64,000 nt of DNA from contig LSRX01000662.1 in assembly GCA_001939145.1 (NCBI GenBank), positions 112,908 through 176,907 on the forward strand. Reading direction: 5' to 3'. Made by a program: the position numbers and the translations under genes. The notes below the pieces were generated by a model. The model saw only the letters and a program-made list of their open reading frames with translations. It made no database searches and was not told the DNA's origin. Source of the stretch: Symbiodinium microadriaticum. Its lineage: Eukaryota; Sar; Dinophyceae; Suessiales; Symbiodiniaceae. How positions within the stretch are numbered: position 1 is the stretch's first letter; every line of letters starts with the position of its first letter. Of the stretch, positions 25,048 to 44,500 are shown piece after piece.

Positions 25048-28000
25048 ATGTAGTTCTCATAGAGGGTTTAGGGTGTTTTATGGAGTGTGTTGCAGGTTTT
25101 TCATCGGGGTCTTACAGACTTACAGAGGCCCTCAATCGTCGGGCTTTTTGGGGGGGCTTCGGATGGTTAGGACGTTAGGATTTCAGATCTACGACGAATC
25201 TACGAGTTTCAGGGTTCAGGGTTCCGGAGTTTTTAAGGTTTTCGGACATGGGGTTTGGGGTCAGCTGGAAGAGCCTTATAACTTTTATGAAGCTTTTGGG
25301 GGTTTGTTGTGTGGCAATGCCGGGAGAATGCCGAGAGATCTTCATTGACTCATGCCAACGCGCGTGGCACACCAAGTTCTCAAAACCGTAAAACCCTATT
25401 GTTGCACCCCTGGAAGCAGAGCTCTTCGAAGCACAGAACACACTACACAACACGATCGCAGCTGCTCAGGGTTGTTGCAGCAGACCTGGCAAAATCCTTC
25501 CAGCCTTCCAGGCATCCTCACGCTGCACGCGCGGTCGCAGCTGCTTCTGAAGGCCTTCGGCGGTGACGATGCGCGTGTAGCACGGCATGTCGGCCCGGCA
25601 CTTGGTGGCTGGGGTCGTCCATTCCTTGGTCCCAACTATCCGCGCAGATTAGATACCTAACTCTGCCAATGTTTATGTGGACTCGTGCGTGCTGCTTCAG
25701 AAACTGTACGTTTTTTCCTAAAGACTTGAGGCTTGCCATAAGAGATGCCATGTGGAATCATCGGACTCCCAGGCGTTGGGAGTGCCATCGTCTCCTTTCT
25801 GGATTTGGTGCCTTGGTCAAGCATGGCTCTGGACAACCGGTGTAGTTCCGGTTTTGAAGACTGCCAGCCACGAAGCTTGAAGGCATTTGAAGTCCAAAAG
25901 CCCCCAATTCAGCAAAGCTTTGCATTGGCCGCGGCGGCGCGAGGTCTATTTGTAAATGCTTCGCGTCCGCCTCGGCCCGGGGTCAGTGGCCCCTGGGGCC
26001 CCTTTAAGCGGGGCCGGATCCGAGACGAAGAAGCTGTGAGCACCCGGCAAGTTAGCGACCCTCAAATGCCATAGAACTCTCGTCTCTCTAATAACACCTA
26101 TGACAGCTCCTCTTCGATTGCCATAGAAGACTCGTCCGAAAGGTGCTGTCGCCTTTGGCCGGTCGCGCCTCTGACTGCTTCGGGCGAAGGATCGGGAAGC
26201 GATTTCAGCGCTGACGAAGATTTGAAGTCAGAGTTGGAGTTCAATCACAGGCCCTGCGAGGTTCAGGAGTTTGATTTACAACCTTTGTCATGACCGCTGT
26301 CGCTTCGCATGCTGCCACAAGACATGTGGCAACAGCCAGCACAATGTTCAGAAATCCTGAGTTTAAAAGGCGCAATGCTAAAAGGTTAGTCGCAGTCATT
26401 GGTTCGGCCAGCGATGGCATTCCTACTGACCCGTCAGGGTCTTCGGCTGCACGAAAGCATCCTCCAACAAACAACTGCAACAATCATGGTGGTAGGTATT
26501 CTTTCCTTTGCCCGCTCTGGCAGGCCAATGATGCTTTTGCTCCCGGCGGACGCTTGCACGCAGGAGAGCTGTTCACCGGTCACCTTGGCCTTCGTGCCAT
26601 GCTCCTAGAGCTTCTGGATGATGTTTATCTGCTGAGCTTCCTCAGGTGTCCTTGCCGCTGAAGCTTTTGTCCTTCAGCTTTCCCACGGCTTTGGTCCTTC
26701 TGGTGGAGCGGGCACCTCGACGCGGGCACCATTCTCGCCGTTGAAGCGCTTTTTTCGGGAGGTCTTCTGCTTGAAATGTGCACAGAGCCGAGCTAGCGAT
26801 CCACGGAACGATGAATTTGAAGACGCGGAATCCCAGACAGAGTGTTTGCTGGCCTTCCGGGTAAGAGAGCGCTGAGGGGATGACTCCCAGGACCCAGATT
26901 GCGAGCCAATTCAACTCTCAGCCCCGAATCTTCTGAAAGCCGCCGAGCTTCCGCAGAGAGATTCAGGTCATCACCGACTCGCTCCGCACGCTTTGTGGGA
27001 CAACGATGACGATGACCTGCTTGGCCGACCTTTACGACGGCCCGGCGGCTCAGGGGAGTCGGGGAAGGCGATTTCGTGGGATTTTGCCCCGAGTAGGAAA
27101 AACCTGATGGACTGGTTGCTTTGCGTTGGGACTCCGGACATCGCAAGCACGCAAACACTCCTGGACCTCTGATCCTCTCTGATCCTTGAGGCCTCGGCGA
27201 AACCTCGGCTCCGCAGACCAGAGCCCAGAAGCCCCTCGTCCTCTAGCCTCAGAACCCCACCCCCTTGTGAGGACCCGGCTACACGGCCGCCCTGGGCACC
27301 CTCAATGCGGCGACAGGCAAGGGCCCTAGCAAATGGAGAACAGGTAGGAGTTAGAACCAGGCCTGTCATGGATATTCTGCAAACAGTAAACAAGCGATGC
27401 ACTTCGAAGCCGGCCACAACGCAGAATCTAGAATGTAGGTTGCTAGATTTCTCCGTCCGTCGGGAGTGCACCCTGAAGCGGGCCATCCGTTGCATATCTT
27501 CGACGGACCAGTACGATCCACTGCTTATTCTTGAGATGTTGGGTGAAACATCCAGCCAACCCCACATCACATGACCGCCCTTTGGGAGGGGCGGCCCTTG
27601 TCCTGGCACCCCAACTGGCCGCTCGGTGGTGATTGGCGGTCGGGCTTTCTCTTCCAAGACTTGGGTGCAGAGAGGTTCCGGCCCCGGGATTGAGGCTCAC
27701 CAAAGCCTGGAGGGCTATGACTGCACAGGGTCTTGGGGGCCTTTCATGGCCTTTGGGCAGAACCTACACCAGAGAAGGAGCATAAAGAGACGGAGGACAG
27801 GGCCTCCACCGAACGGAATGTCGCTTCAACCGCATTAATGGCTTGCCTGCACATGGGTTCCATAGGGTACAGGGTTTAGGTGCTGCAGTTTTCGTGATTC
27901 CCTTGTGATGATGTTGATAATGACGATGATGATGATGATGATGATGATGATGCTGATGGTTTCTGAAGGGTTGTTTATGTTCCTTCGTGTATGATGATTA

Positions 28001-28160
28001 TCAGGCTTGGTGCCGCAAATGCAACAGTGAGGAAGGTTATGGCACAGGCGAACTTGCGACAATTCCTCCATGGGTAGCAGTCTTATGAGTTTCGAGAGTT
28101 GCAAGCGCCGACAACCCTGCGCATTCCTCGCACCCAAAACCCAACCGACAGAATGCATAA
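25048..28160. other. Intergenic upstream of the polyubiquitin gene
   Basis: No gene recognised. Contains TTTAGGG-like fragments near 25068-25080 and a GAT trinucleotide run at 27922-27952. Promoter signals for the downstream gene cannot be named, because dinoflagellate core promoters are poorly defined and no TATA-like element stands out. Confidence 0.45.
27922..27952. repeat. (GAT)n microsatellite
   Basis: A run of about ten GAT units roughly 290 bases upstream of the polyubiquitin start codon. Confidence 0.85.
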
Positions 28161-28242
28161 ATGCTTTTCGGCCCAAGCGTGAGTAGGACTTCCTGTCCCC
28201 CTGAGTACCCAAAACAGTTTCAATTCGACACTTGCAGCAGCG

Positions 28243-36121
<7,879 letters not shown>

Positions 36122-37535
36122 AGCACCTGCTTGCAAGTATAGCGGCTTCCTGCTGTTAGAGACCTCATTTCTTAATTTTCATGTGATGCTGAAGGAAGCA
36201 TGGGCATACTCTAGTCATGTGGACGGGGACTGAGCAGGTGAAGCTATGCGGTTAAATTTTGTCTCATAGCCGGGCAACGGATCTTTCAGCGAGCGTGTGT
36301 TTTGTGAAGATTATGTTCTCGGCTTGGTAGTCGCAGTGCTAGGATAGAAACAGCTTGCTGTGGAGACCGCCTGCCAGGTTTGAGGGGTTTGAGTCAGTTG
36401 AGGCTGGGTCGCGCTGCGGCTCATTGTAAAGATTTCAGCCTTGGCTTCACGTGCTGTGTTCGGATCTGCTCATGCAGCACTCGGGCAGAGACTCGCTGGC
36501 TTCTGCGGCCAAAAGCTCCGGTGTTGTCTTGAAGACCTGAAACCGGCTTGGCCATAAGCTTTGCAAGTCTTCGAGTCCCTACATGCAACTTTTCCTAAGA
36601 ACAGACATGAACTGTTGAAACCCACCACGTGCACTTGTAGGGGTCCCTATCATTGTCGAGCAGAAACAACGTCCTCCGAGACGACCGTCCTGAGACAATA
36701 AAGACATCCAAAAGCCGAACACCAACAAGAAGGGCTCTCAGAATAACGATATTGACAACTCTGGTCCCCCTGATGATAAGAAGAACAATTGGCAAGATAA
36801 GCAGTAAAAGCCATAACCTGATTATTCAAGGCCACGCTCCTCATCGGTCGCCGGGGCCTCGCACCCCGTCGGGCCTTCGCCGGTGCGGCGGCGCTCGCGG
36901 CGCTGCGTGGCAGAGAAGGGGAGTGGGTTTAGGGCTTCTGGGTTCAGGGTTGGGTTTGGTAGTGCCTTGAAAATTAGGTTTAATTGGGCTTCAGGATATA
37001 GGATGCAGGACCTCAGGATTTAGCTCCTGTGGGTTTTCTGTTGACTTCAGTTTTCAAGAGTTGCAGTGTTCATTTAGAGTTCATGGTCTTCAGTTTCCTA
37101 TCTAGGCTGTTGCTAGTCTTTGGGCCCTATACATAGATGCCTGTATAGATGACCGTGGTATAGTATTATTAACGGCGATCCCCATAACCGGCTGGTCACT
37201 TGGCCTACAAATTCCGCCGAGCAGATCCGAAAAGAGTCTTTTCAGTATGATTCTCAGACACGATGAGAGAGGGGCGTAACGCGCGGTTGTTGCGCTTTAA
37301 CTTGCGCCCAAGCTGCGATAGCGGTTGGGTCAGGATCTCAGGGGCGGCCAGTTTGGTGCCTTCTATTTCTAAACGCGATGTCTTGGAAGAAATGCACCAA
37401 AAAGCTCGAGGACTCTTGAGGCGCAAAGCCCAATCCCCTCGAGCTTCCGACCTCGAGGATTCACTATGCCTTGGCTTCGAGGTTCTTGCAGGACCTGGGG
37501 GCCTGCTGCCACTGCCTGGATGCAAGAGTTCCTGG
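36122..37535. other. Intergenic between polyubiquitin and SLC4 genes
   Basis: No gene seen. Presumably includes the polyubiquitin 3' UTR; dinoflagellate mRNAs lack a reliable AATAAA signal, so its end cannot be placed. TTTAGGG-like fragments occur at about 36925-36960. Confidence 0.5.
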
Positions 37536-37553
37536 GTTTTTACAGGGTGCGTA

Positions 37554-37576
37554 CCGTAGTGATTTTGGCTCACGAG
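37554..37576 (+). other. Relict dinoflagellate spliced-leader (DinoSL) sequence
   Basis: The segment reads CCGTAG-TG-ATTTTGGCTCA followed by CGAG, matching nearly the full 22-nt DinoSL (known form CCGTAG-CC-ATTTTGGCTCA-AG) with two substitutions and one inserted base. It lies 38 bases upstream of the transporter ATG. A T-rich stretch and AG (GGTTTTTACAG, to 37545) sit just upstream and could serve as today's trans-splice acceptor. Genomic DinoSL relicts next to start codons are known from dinoflagellate genes that passed through mRNA and were reinserted as cDNA. Confidence 0.85.
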
Positions 37577-37614
37577 CTCAGACATCCAACGCATCCCCGC
37601 CTACCTCTCGAAGC

Positions 37615-40600
37615 ATGGCAGAGGCCGAAGCCGTGTACCGCTACGAGTCCGGATATATTGCACATGCCCCGAAAAAAGATTATGGGCCACTGGACTTCAC
37701 GGGAAAAATAGCGGGCGGTCTTCGCCTCGACATTCGCAGGAGGGCACCGTTTTTCTGCAGCGATTGGACCGATGCCTTCATGCCCGAGAACTTCCAAAAG
37801 TCGGTGTCATCCATCTTGTATTTGTTCCTTAGCTCTCCAATGTCAGCATTTGAACATGTTGGGTTCCATGTAGCTCGAAACGGGTGTGCTTCTCTTCAGG
37901 GAATTTCGATGTCAGGTTCATCGCAGCCCTGGCCCCTGCGATCACCTTCGGCAGCCGCTTCCTCGATGGCACCAACGGCCAGTTTGGAGCGTTGGAGATG
38001 ATCATGTCCACCTCCCTCAGCGGGATGATCTTCTCCTCCACGGCTGGTCAGCCCCTGTCGATTCTCGGTGCGACGGGCCCCTTCCTGGCCTACACCCTCG
38101 TCGTCTATGACCTGGCCATCGCCGTCGACGTGGAGCTCCGAGGGCCCAAGGAAAGCACGCGTTTTTTTGCAATCTAGACAATGAGCAAAAGGGAGGGTTT
38201 CGTATTTTTTTCCGGGAACCTAGGTTCATGCCCTTCTACTTCTGGACTTGCATGTGGTGCTCCCTCTTTACTATCTTGGTCGCCGTCTTCGACTTGTGCG
38301 CGCTCATGAAGCACGTCACCATGTTTTCGGAAGACATCTTCGCTGGATTCTAGGCCTCAGGTTAATCAGTAATAAAGCGTGTCTGCTTTTTTTTCTGGGT
38401 TCCGACCACAATACAACTACCTCAAGAAAGGACATGATTGTTTTAACGAACAGCGTAGGATTGATCTCGCTCATCTTCATCATCGATGGAGTGAGGCCTC
38501 AAGCAGCAGGTAGAAAGTGCTGTGATGCAAAAGACGGGTAGTTGTCACGGTCGTGCTGTGAGTTGTACTGCAACGAAATCAAGAGCAACAGGGTTTGTCC
38601 AGTGCCAGCTGGCAGGCCAATCATCGAGAATTTTTCGGAGGAAAGGATGCCTCTTGTGAGCGCCATGTTCGAGGCACTGCTAGTAACTGCTAGTAGGAGG
38701 GCCTGATGTTCAGCGAGGCAGAACTTTAGGCCTAGCATCCTCTCAACAATGAACTGACGAGGCGCTGCTGTTCCTCTACACTTTCGGACTTGCAACATGG
38801 TTGTCCGGATTTCGACGAAAACCGTGGTCCTTGCGATTCATCCGCAACTTGGGGGCAAACTTCGCGGTGACTATCGCCTTGGTGACCGCTTCCGCTTGGG
38901 CCGCCCTGTACTCCAACGAGACCAACCTGAGGATGTTGCAGGTGGACGCAGACTTCTCCCCAAATCTGGTTTTGTCCGATGGCAGCAAGCGGCCCTGGAT
39001 TGTGAATCCGTCGGGCATCGATCGGCCATTCCCAGCTTGGGGCATTGCGTATGCGATTCTGCCCGTGCCTTTTCCTTTGATACGTTTGTCTCTTGTACTC
39101 TGGTGCTGCAGGGGAGCATGTTCGTAGCTGATGTCCCTCGGGTCTCGAGCACAACCCAGGCGATCGGATTCGCGGTCTTGGGCTACCTGGATCAGAATTT
39201 GACATCCGTGATTGTGAACAGGCCCTCCAACAATCTGAAGAAGCCCCCTGGTTACCACCTGGACCCGAGGTGGCAATTGGACTATTTTGGACTTGTCATT
39301 CTTCTTAGTTGAAGAAGCAGCTAGGTCTCACACCTTCATAATACAGCATCTGGACGGTCATTGTTGCGTGTAGTGCTGCTTGAGCCGAAATCAACATAAA
39401 AAGAATCCGAAGTTTCTCGATAGTTTGTTGTTGGGATTTTTCAATTTTTTGTTCTGCTGTTACGCGATCACAATGTATGTCTTTCTTTTGGTTATTTTGC
39501 TGTGTTTGTGTTGGCCTGTAGCTTGTGTTTTGTTTTGGTTGTTTTTGCTTGTTGTTGCTTGATGTGTTTGTTTTGTTTGCTTGTTGCATTTCGTCTTTTG
39601 TAATTTGGGCATTGTGCAAATGAGGGGACGTGTTTTAGGCATATGATGGACCGGAATCGCCACATGACCGGGGGGGGGTTGTTTAAGGCAAATGATGAGC
39701 CGGAATCGCCAAATGAGCGGAGCGCCACATGAGATGGGGGTGTTTAAGGCATATGGTGAACCGGAATCACCAAATGAGGGGACGTGTTTTGGCTTTTGAA
39801 GGAGCGGAATCTCCGCATGAGGGAGCGTGTTTAAGGTGCATGATGCACCGGAATCGACGAAAGGGCGGGGGGGGACTTTTTTCGAGGTGCATGACGCACC
39901 GGAAATTGCAAGTGAGGGGACGTCTTTAATACACACGTTGAGCCGAATTAATCGCCAAATGAAGGGGCGTGTTTCAGATATATGATGAACCGGAATTTCC
40001 AAATCAGGGGACGTGTTTGAGATCTACGATGAGCCGGAATCGCCACATGAGGGGGGGGGTGTTTAAGGCATATGATGAACCGGAATCACCAAATGGGGGG
40101 CGATAGTGGGCGTGTGTAAGATACCTGATGAACCGGAATCGCCAAATGAGGGTTTAGAAGTTTGGGGTTTAAGAGATGCGACGACGTCGGCATCGTCGTT
40201 CGTGATTTGGAATGAGCAAGGCGGTTAGACGACAGCGACACGGGCGTCTGGAAACGTCGACAGGGTCGTCGTTTGCGGGTTTGAATGAGAAACGCCTAGA
40301 CGACAGCGACACGGTGTGGAATGGACACGGCGCCCACGCATGCCACAGAACCGAAAAAAAGATAATTCCAGATCCAACGTAAAACAGTGCGTTTGCACGC
40401 TGTTTGCGTTGTCGTGCTGTTTGTGCAGTGAACTCCTCAAGGAATTTTCTAGTTCCTTCATGGGTTTGTGCATAGACTGCTTGGGAGCCATTAAATCGCC
40501 ACCCAGGACCTGTTTGTGCGCGGAGCACTCACACTGCCTGTTTGCGCCGTGCTAGGGCTCCCACTTTCAGTGGCCTCGACTGTGCCGAGCATCACCCATG

Positions 40601-41543
40601 TGATCTCTCTGACCACGTACGATGTGAAGCAGCTTCCCGAAGGCGAACGCAAAGTGCCTGTGAAGGTGGTGGAGCAGCGAGCCACGAACTTCATCATCCA
40701 CATTCTGATCGGGTGCGCGCTGTTCTTGGCACCTGCCTTGAAGTTCCTGCCGCGTGCGGTGCTGCAGGGCGTGTTCTTCTACATGGGCATTGCGTCTTTG
40801 ACAGGCAACAACCTCTTTGACAGGCTGAAGTTGTGGCTGATCTGGGACCCGGCGAAGTACCCTCAGTACCACTACGTCCAGAAGCTTCCGATCCAGCGTG
40901 TGCACTTGTACACCCTTGTCCAAGCCTGCGCCTCGGAGAATCCAATGGTGCTTCATGTGTCCATGCTTTGCGGACAGGTCGTCTGCCTTGGCATCCTCTA
41001 TGGCCTGAAAGCCATCAAGGACAGGCATCATAGTGTTGTTTGTCATCCAAGAGATTCCTGACAGCCCTCAAGTAGACTGGTATAGACGATCGGTAAGGAG
41101 ATGCTTGCTGGCTTCACTCGTTTGGCCGAGAGGTTGTTCAGTCCTAGGTCCTAGACCCAGCTGGTGCCCGTCAAAGGAGACATCTGTCGTGTTCCCGTTC
41201 TTCATGGCATCGCTGGCCATTATTCGCAAGGCAGGATTCTCAGAACCCTGTTGGCGAGTAGATCCTTGCGGAAAGGGGTTGACAACCTGCTGAGTGCTTC
41301 GCACCAGCTTGGTTTGCTCTGCAGCCCATGAAACGAACGAGTTTTCCGCGGGTCAGAGCACTGCATCAAGCAACGACTCCATCTTGTCCGCCCATGGAAG
41401 CCGGTGCATCTGCCGCTGTCCCCAAGGGCATGCGGTTCATGTTCACCGAAGAGGAGCTGAAGCAGCTGGACTCTCTGCCGGGCGAGGATGAGGAGGAAGA
41501 GGAGGCCAGGACGGAGTCGCGAAAGATCCAGGAAAGTGCGTAG
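37615..41543 (+). CDS. SLC4-family bicarbonate/anion transporter, 11 exons
   Basis: Membrane transporter of the SLC4 (HCO3- transporter/anion exchanger) family, likely moving bicarbonate for carbon supply or pH control; substrate and membrane are inferred. Exons: 37615-37823, 37916-38134, 38224-38345, 38459-38495, 38616-38673, 38762-39064, 39160-39261, 40507-40923, 40978-41019, 41177-41230, 41427-41543. They join in frame to 1680 nt, 559 residues. Family landmarks in order: GGLRLDIRRRAPFFCSDWTD, LAPAITFG, GATGPFLAY, DIFAGLISLIFIIDGVRPII, SVIVNRP, GYHLDLF, VEQRATNF, FFYMGIASLTGNNLFDRL and RVHLYTLVQ. The C-terminal tail is acidic (GEDEEEEE). The large N-terminal cytoplasmic domain of animal SLC4 proteins is absent. 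The start is supported by the spliced-leader relict 38 bases upstream. Intron 5' ends: two GT, five GC, three GA; all 3' ends AG|G. Confidence 0.93.
39615..40153 (+). repeat. Intronic minisatellite, about 46-bp unit, about 11 copies
   Basis: The unit can be summarised as ATGATGAACCGGAATCGCC, then AAATGAGGGGACGTGT, then TTAAGGCAT. About eleven copies are recognisable from their CCGGAATC-like core at about 39651, 39701, 39761, 39804, 39848, 39899, 39943, 39990, 40034, 40080 and 40132. Copies differ by point changes and variable G-run lengths. Confidence 0.92.
40190..40318 (+). repeat. Tandem duplication, two diverged copies
   Basis: Two copies about 77 bases apart share CGTCGTTCGTGATTTGGAATGAG / CGTCGTTTGCGGGTTTGAATGAG-type starts and the conserved end TAGACGACAGCGACACGG. 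They lie just downstream of the minisatellite in the same intron. Confidence 0.75.
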
Positions 41544-44500
41544 GCCCGGACAGTCAGAACCGCGCAGGCCCCGGCATCGAAGCCGGACCTCTTGAACCTG
41601 GAGACGAAGGCTTGAGTTTTTGTCTGTTGTGTACTGCATTTGGTGATTTGATTGAGCGGATTTGCCAGGACGAGACCTCCACGAAGGACTGCCGAGGGTT
41701 GCTTTCCAGGTGCCGTGAAGTTGAAGTCTCATGCGCGCACATTGATGGAGCCCAGCCGTGGTGCTGAGTCGTATTAAGCGTCAACATCAACCGAGGAGGA
41801 GTTGTCGATCTGAGCGCACTGAGCTCATCCCCACCGGGATGAGAATTGTTGGAATTTCTTTGGAAGCCCGGCATGCAGCCCAGGCTTCCGGGGGGGTTTT
41901 CCGCCGGTGCTCACCACGAGCAGAAGGGATTTTCACCCTTGGACCAGGAATTCATGGGGAAACGGCACAGAAAGCCTTTAAACGAAAGGGGCAGAGCTCT
42001 TGGAACAAAGGAGCCGTCTCCTTCATGGAACGAGGAGTCCAAGGAATCCCATCCGGCCAATTTCAGGCTTCGGCCTTGGAATACCAAAGTTGCCCGAGAC
42101 TGAGATGCGTTCCTTTTGGGAGTATCTTATGCCTTCGCGATCAAGACAAGGTTGTCCTTGATTTCGGTGCCTTCCCTATCTTAGAGAGTACTCCCATGTT
42201 CTGTCTCGGCCTAGGTCTCCTTGACAAAACTCTAGGTTGGTCTTTGCTGAGCCCACAACAGGTGGACTCGGCATGGATCGTTTCGTAGCTCACAGCACTG
42301 ACTGGCAAAAGGCCTCGGCTAGAAGCAGTTGCCTTTTGCCTCGCATTTTGAAACCTCAGTGCAGCCCTGAAGGGCGCGCGACACTCTTCTGCTTGCTGCT
42401 TGCCGAAGGCATGGAAAGCCTGCAGTACCGTGTCAGACCCCACAGCTCCATACTCGTTCTTTGGCTGAATGACACAAACTGCCCGTGGCAGTCGAAGCCA
42501 CTTGCACAGTGCACTCACTAGGCCCTCTGTCATCCTTCGCGAATTCGCGCCTCGCCCCAAGGCCCCAGTGAGCGTCACTATAAGTTAACGAATTCCGCGT
42601 GTTTGAAAGCCTCCGGCATTCTGGCCTGTCCTGGCCGGCTTGAAGCAACGCCAGGAGACCAACGAGTCGCTTGAACCTGCAGCCTCCAGCGCGAAGCTCA
42701 GAATCGAAATCAAGGACAAGGGGGGCAGTGGCGCAGAAGAGCAAGAGCAGCAGGGCAGCAGGGCAGCGGCATGCGTAGAGCATCCCTCATGGCTCCTGTC
42801 TCTTTCAGCGCTTCCGAGGCCCGACGGGCCGGCTTTCACGAGTCAGCCTAGGGGGTCAGGCCAGGCCGCAGAACTCCGGGTTCCGCGCCGGGAAAAAGCG
42901 ATGTGTTTTTACGCTTTTTTTATCTCTTGATACGTCTTGTTTGAAAGGTACAACAGACACTTTTTTTGTAATCAGACGTCACTCCACAGTCCTGCTGTCT
43001 CGTTGCAGGGTGCTGGAGCGCTTCTGGCTCCCGCGCTTCCGCCGAAAGAGGGGTCAGACTGCCTCAAGAGTTCAGTCATGAGAGGGCCACCGGTAGCTTC
43101 CTCGACGGGTCGAGGGCAGATTAGTGCAGCAGGGAAGTGACGATCTCAACGATGCAATGATTTCAGGATTGGTGTTGTTGCCAACACAGCTCCTGCTTCT
43201 AGGACCACTTTCTACTGTCTACCTGTCCAGCTTTGCTGGCATGCGACGTACAGTTCTGACGCACTCCTTGACCAACCCTCGAGTTGGAGATGCGCAGGCA
43301 ATTGTGTACAGACCCAGAGGGCCATCCCTGAATGAGACTGGGTTTGAACATTCACCTCACTTCTTTTACTTTTCTCATGTCTCAGGTGCTAGTCGCGATT
43401 TTCACCCGTCCGCAATACCACAATCATCATCATCGTCGTCGCCGTCGTCGTCATGATCGAAAGTGCCGCTTGCAAAGCTGTCTTGGGGCAACTATGGTGG
43501 TGCCTCGATGAGTGTTTCATGGCTTCTTCTTGACGGTTGACATGAATCACACGCTAGGAAAGGGCCGCAAAACTGGCGACCAGAGCAAAAAAACGTACGA
43601 TGTCCCTCAAAACGACTCATTTGCTCCCTGCGGCCGAAGCCCCAGCCCAAGCGGCCCTAAGGTTCAATTTTTGCGGCTCTTCACCGCCGGTCCAAGGCTC
43701 CGGCGTCGAGCCGAGCTCTTCGCGCTGCACTGCCTCGTCGAGGGCAAGGCAAAGATCCCGGACATGCGCTCCGAGCCACGTAGGTGTAGGGGTGCGGGTA
43801 GGGACCCGCTGACACCCTTACAATGTCAAGGGCTGCGTGTCTATCTATTTTCATCGAATATACTTAGGTGTGCCGATACATAGGAAAAGATGTGTTTGGT
43901 TTTACACCACTTGGTATCGTGTGTCGCCAGGTCGTCCAAGACCAGGTCGCCGCCCTTCAGCTGAAACTCGGCTGGGATGCCTGGGGCCTGGAGCGGGAAG
44001 TTGGTGCTGCTGCTTCTGCTTGGCTTAGGGTTTTGGAGTCTCGAATCCACATCGGAATCCGACCGGGCGCAGAAACCACAGACCGAGAAGAGAGCAAGGA
44101 AAGCTGGCTTCAATTGCGCAACCGACCCAACAGCCCAGAAACGAAGTGCGCGTCACGGCCTCACGGCTTCGTCCCCAGGCTGGCGACCGGGCCTGGTGGA
44201 CCTCCGGCCTGGGCATGACACTGGCCTCCGGTCCGGTGCCCGGTGCAAACGCACGCCGCCCCCGTTAATTCGGAGCGGAGTTTGAGGGTTTCAGGGCGAA
44301 GCTCGTGCTTGTCTGGGGCAACGGAGAGTGTCAAGCTTGCTGGGGTGTTTTTCGTCGATGCCGGAAGCAGGCCACAGTCACAGCGAAGCCGAACCCTCAA
44401 AAAGCTGCAAGGCTTCATGTTTGTGGCTTACTTGGATTGAGCAGGGCCTTCTCACCTTGTCCGCCCAGTTGGCACGCAAACGGTAAGCAAAAAAGTCAGG

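Larger units (their letters stand above)
39262..40506 (+). other. SLC4 intron 7 with GA-AG ends
   Basis: Begins GACCCGAGG and ends CCACCCAG before GACCTG. At 1245 nt it is by far the longest of this gene's introns, enlarged by a minisatellite and a duplicated segment. The join gives HLD-LFVRG, which matches the usual SLC4 sequence around this position. Confidence 0.8.

Noticed and set aside
23861..25178. Open frames of about 400 codons across the N gap
   Set aside because: They consist of undetermined bases flanked by GT and GGGTGC repeats; no real coding evidence.
39377..39392. CTTGAGCCGAAAT, resembling a reverse-strand spliced leader
   Set aside because: The match stops after about 13 bases and it sits inside an intron, with no minus-strand gene.
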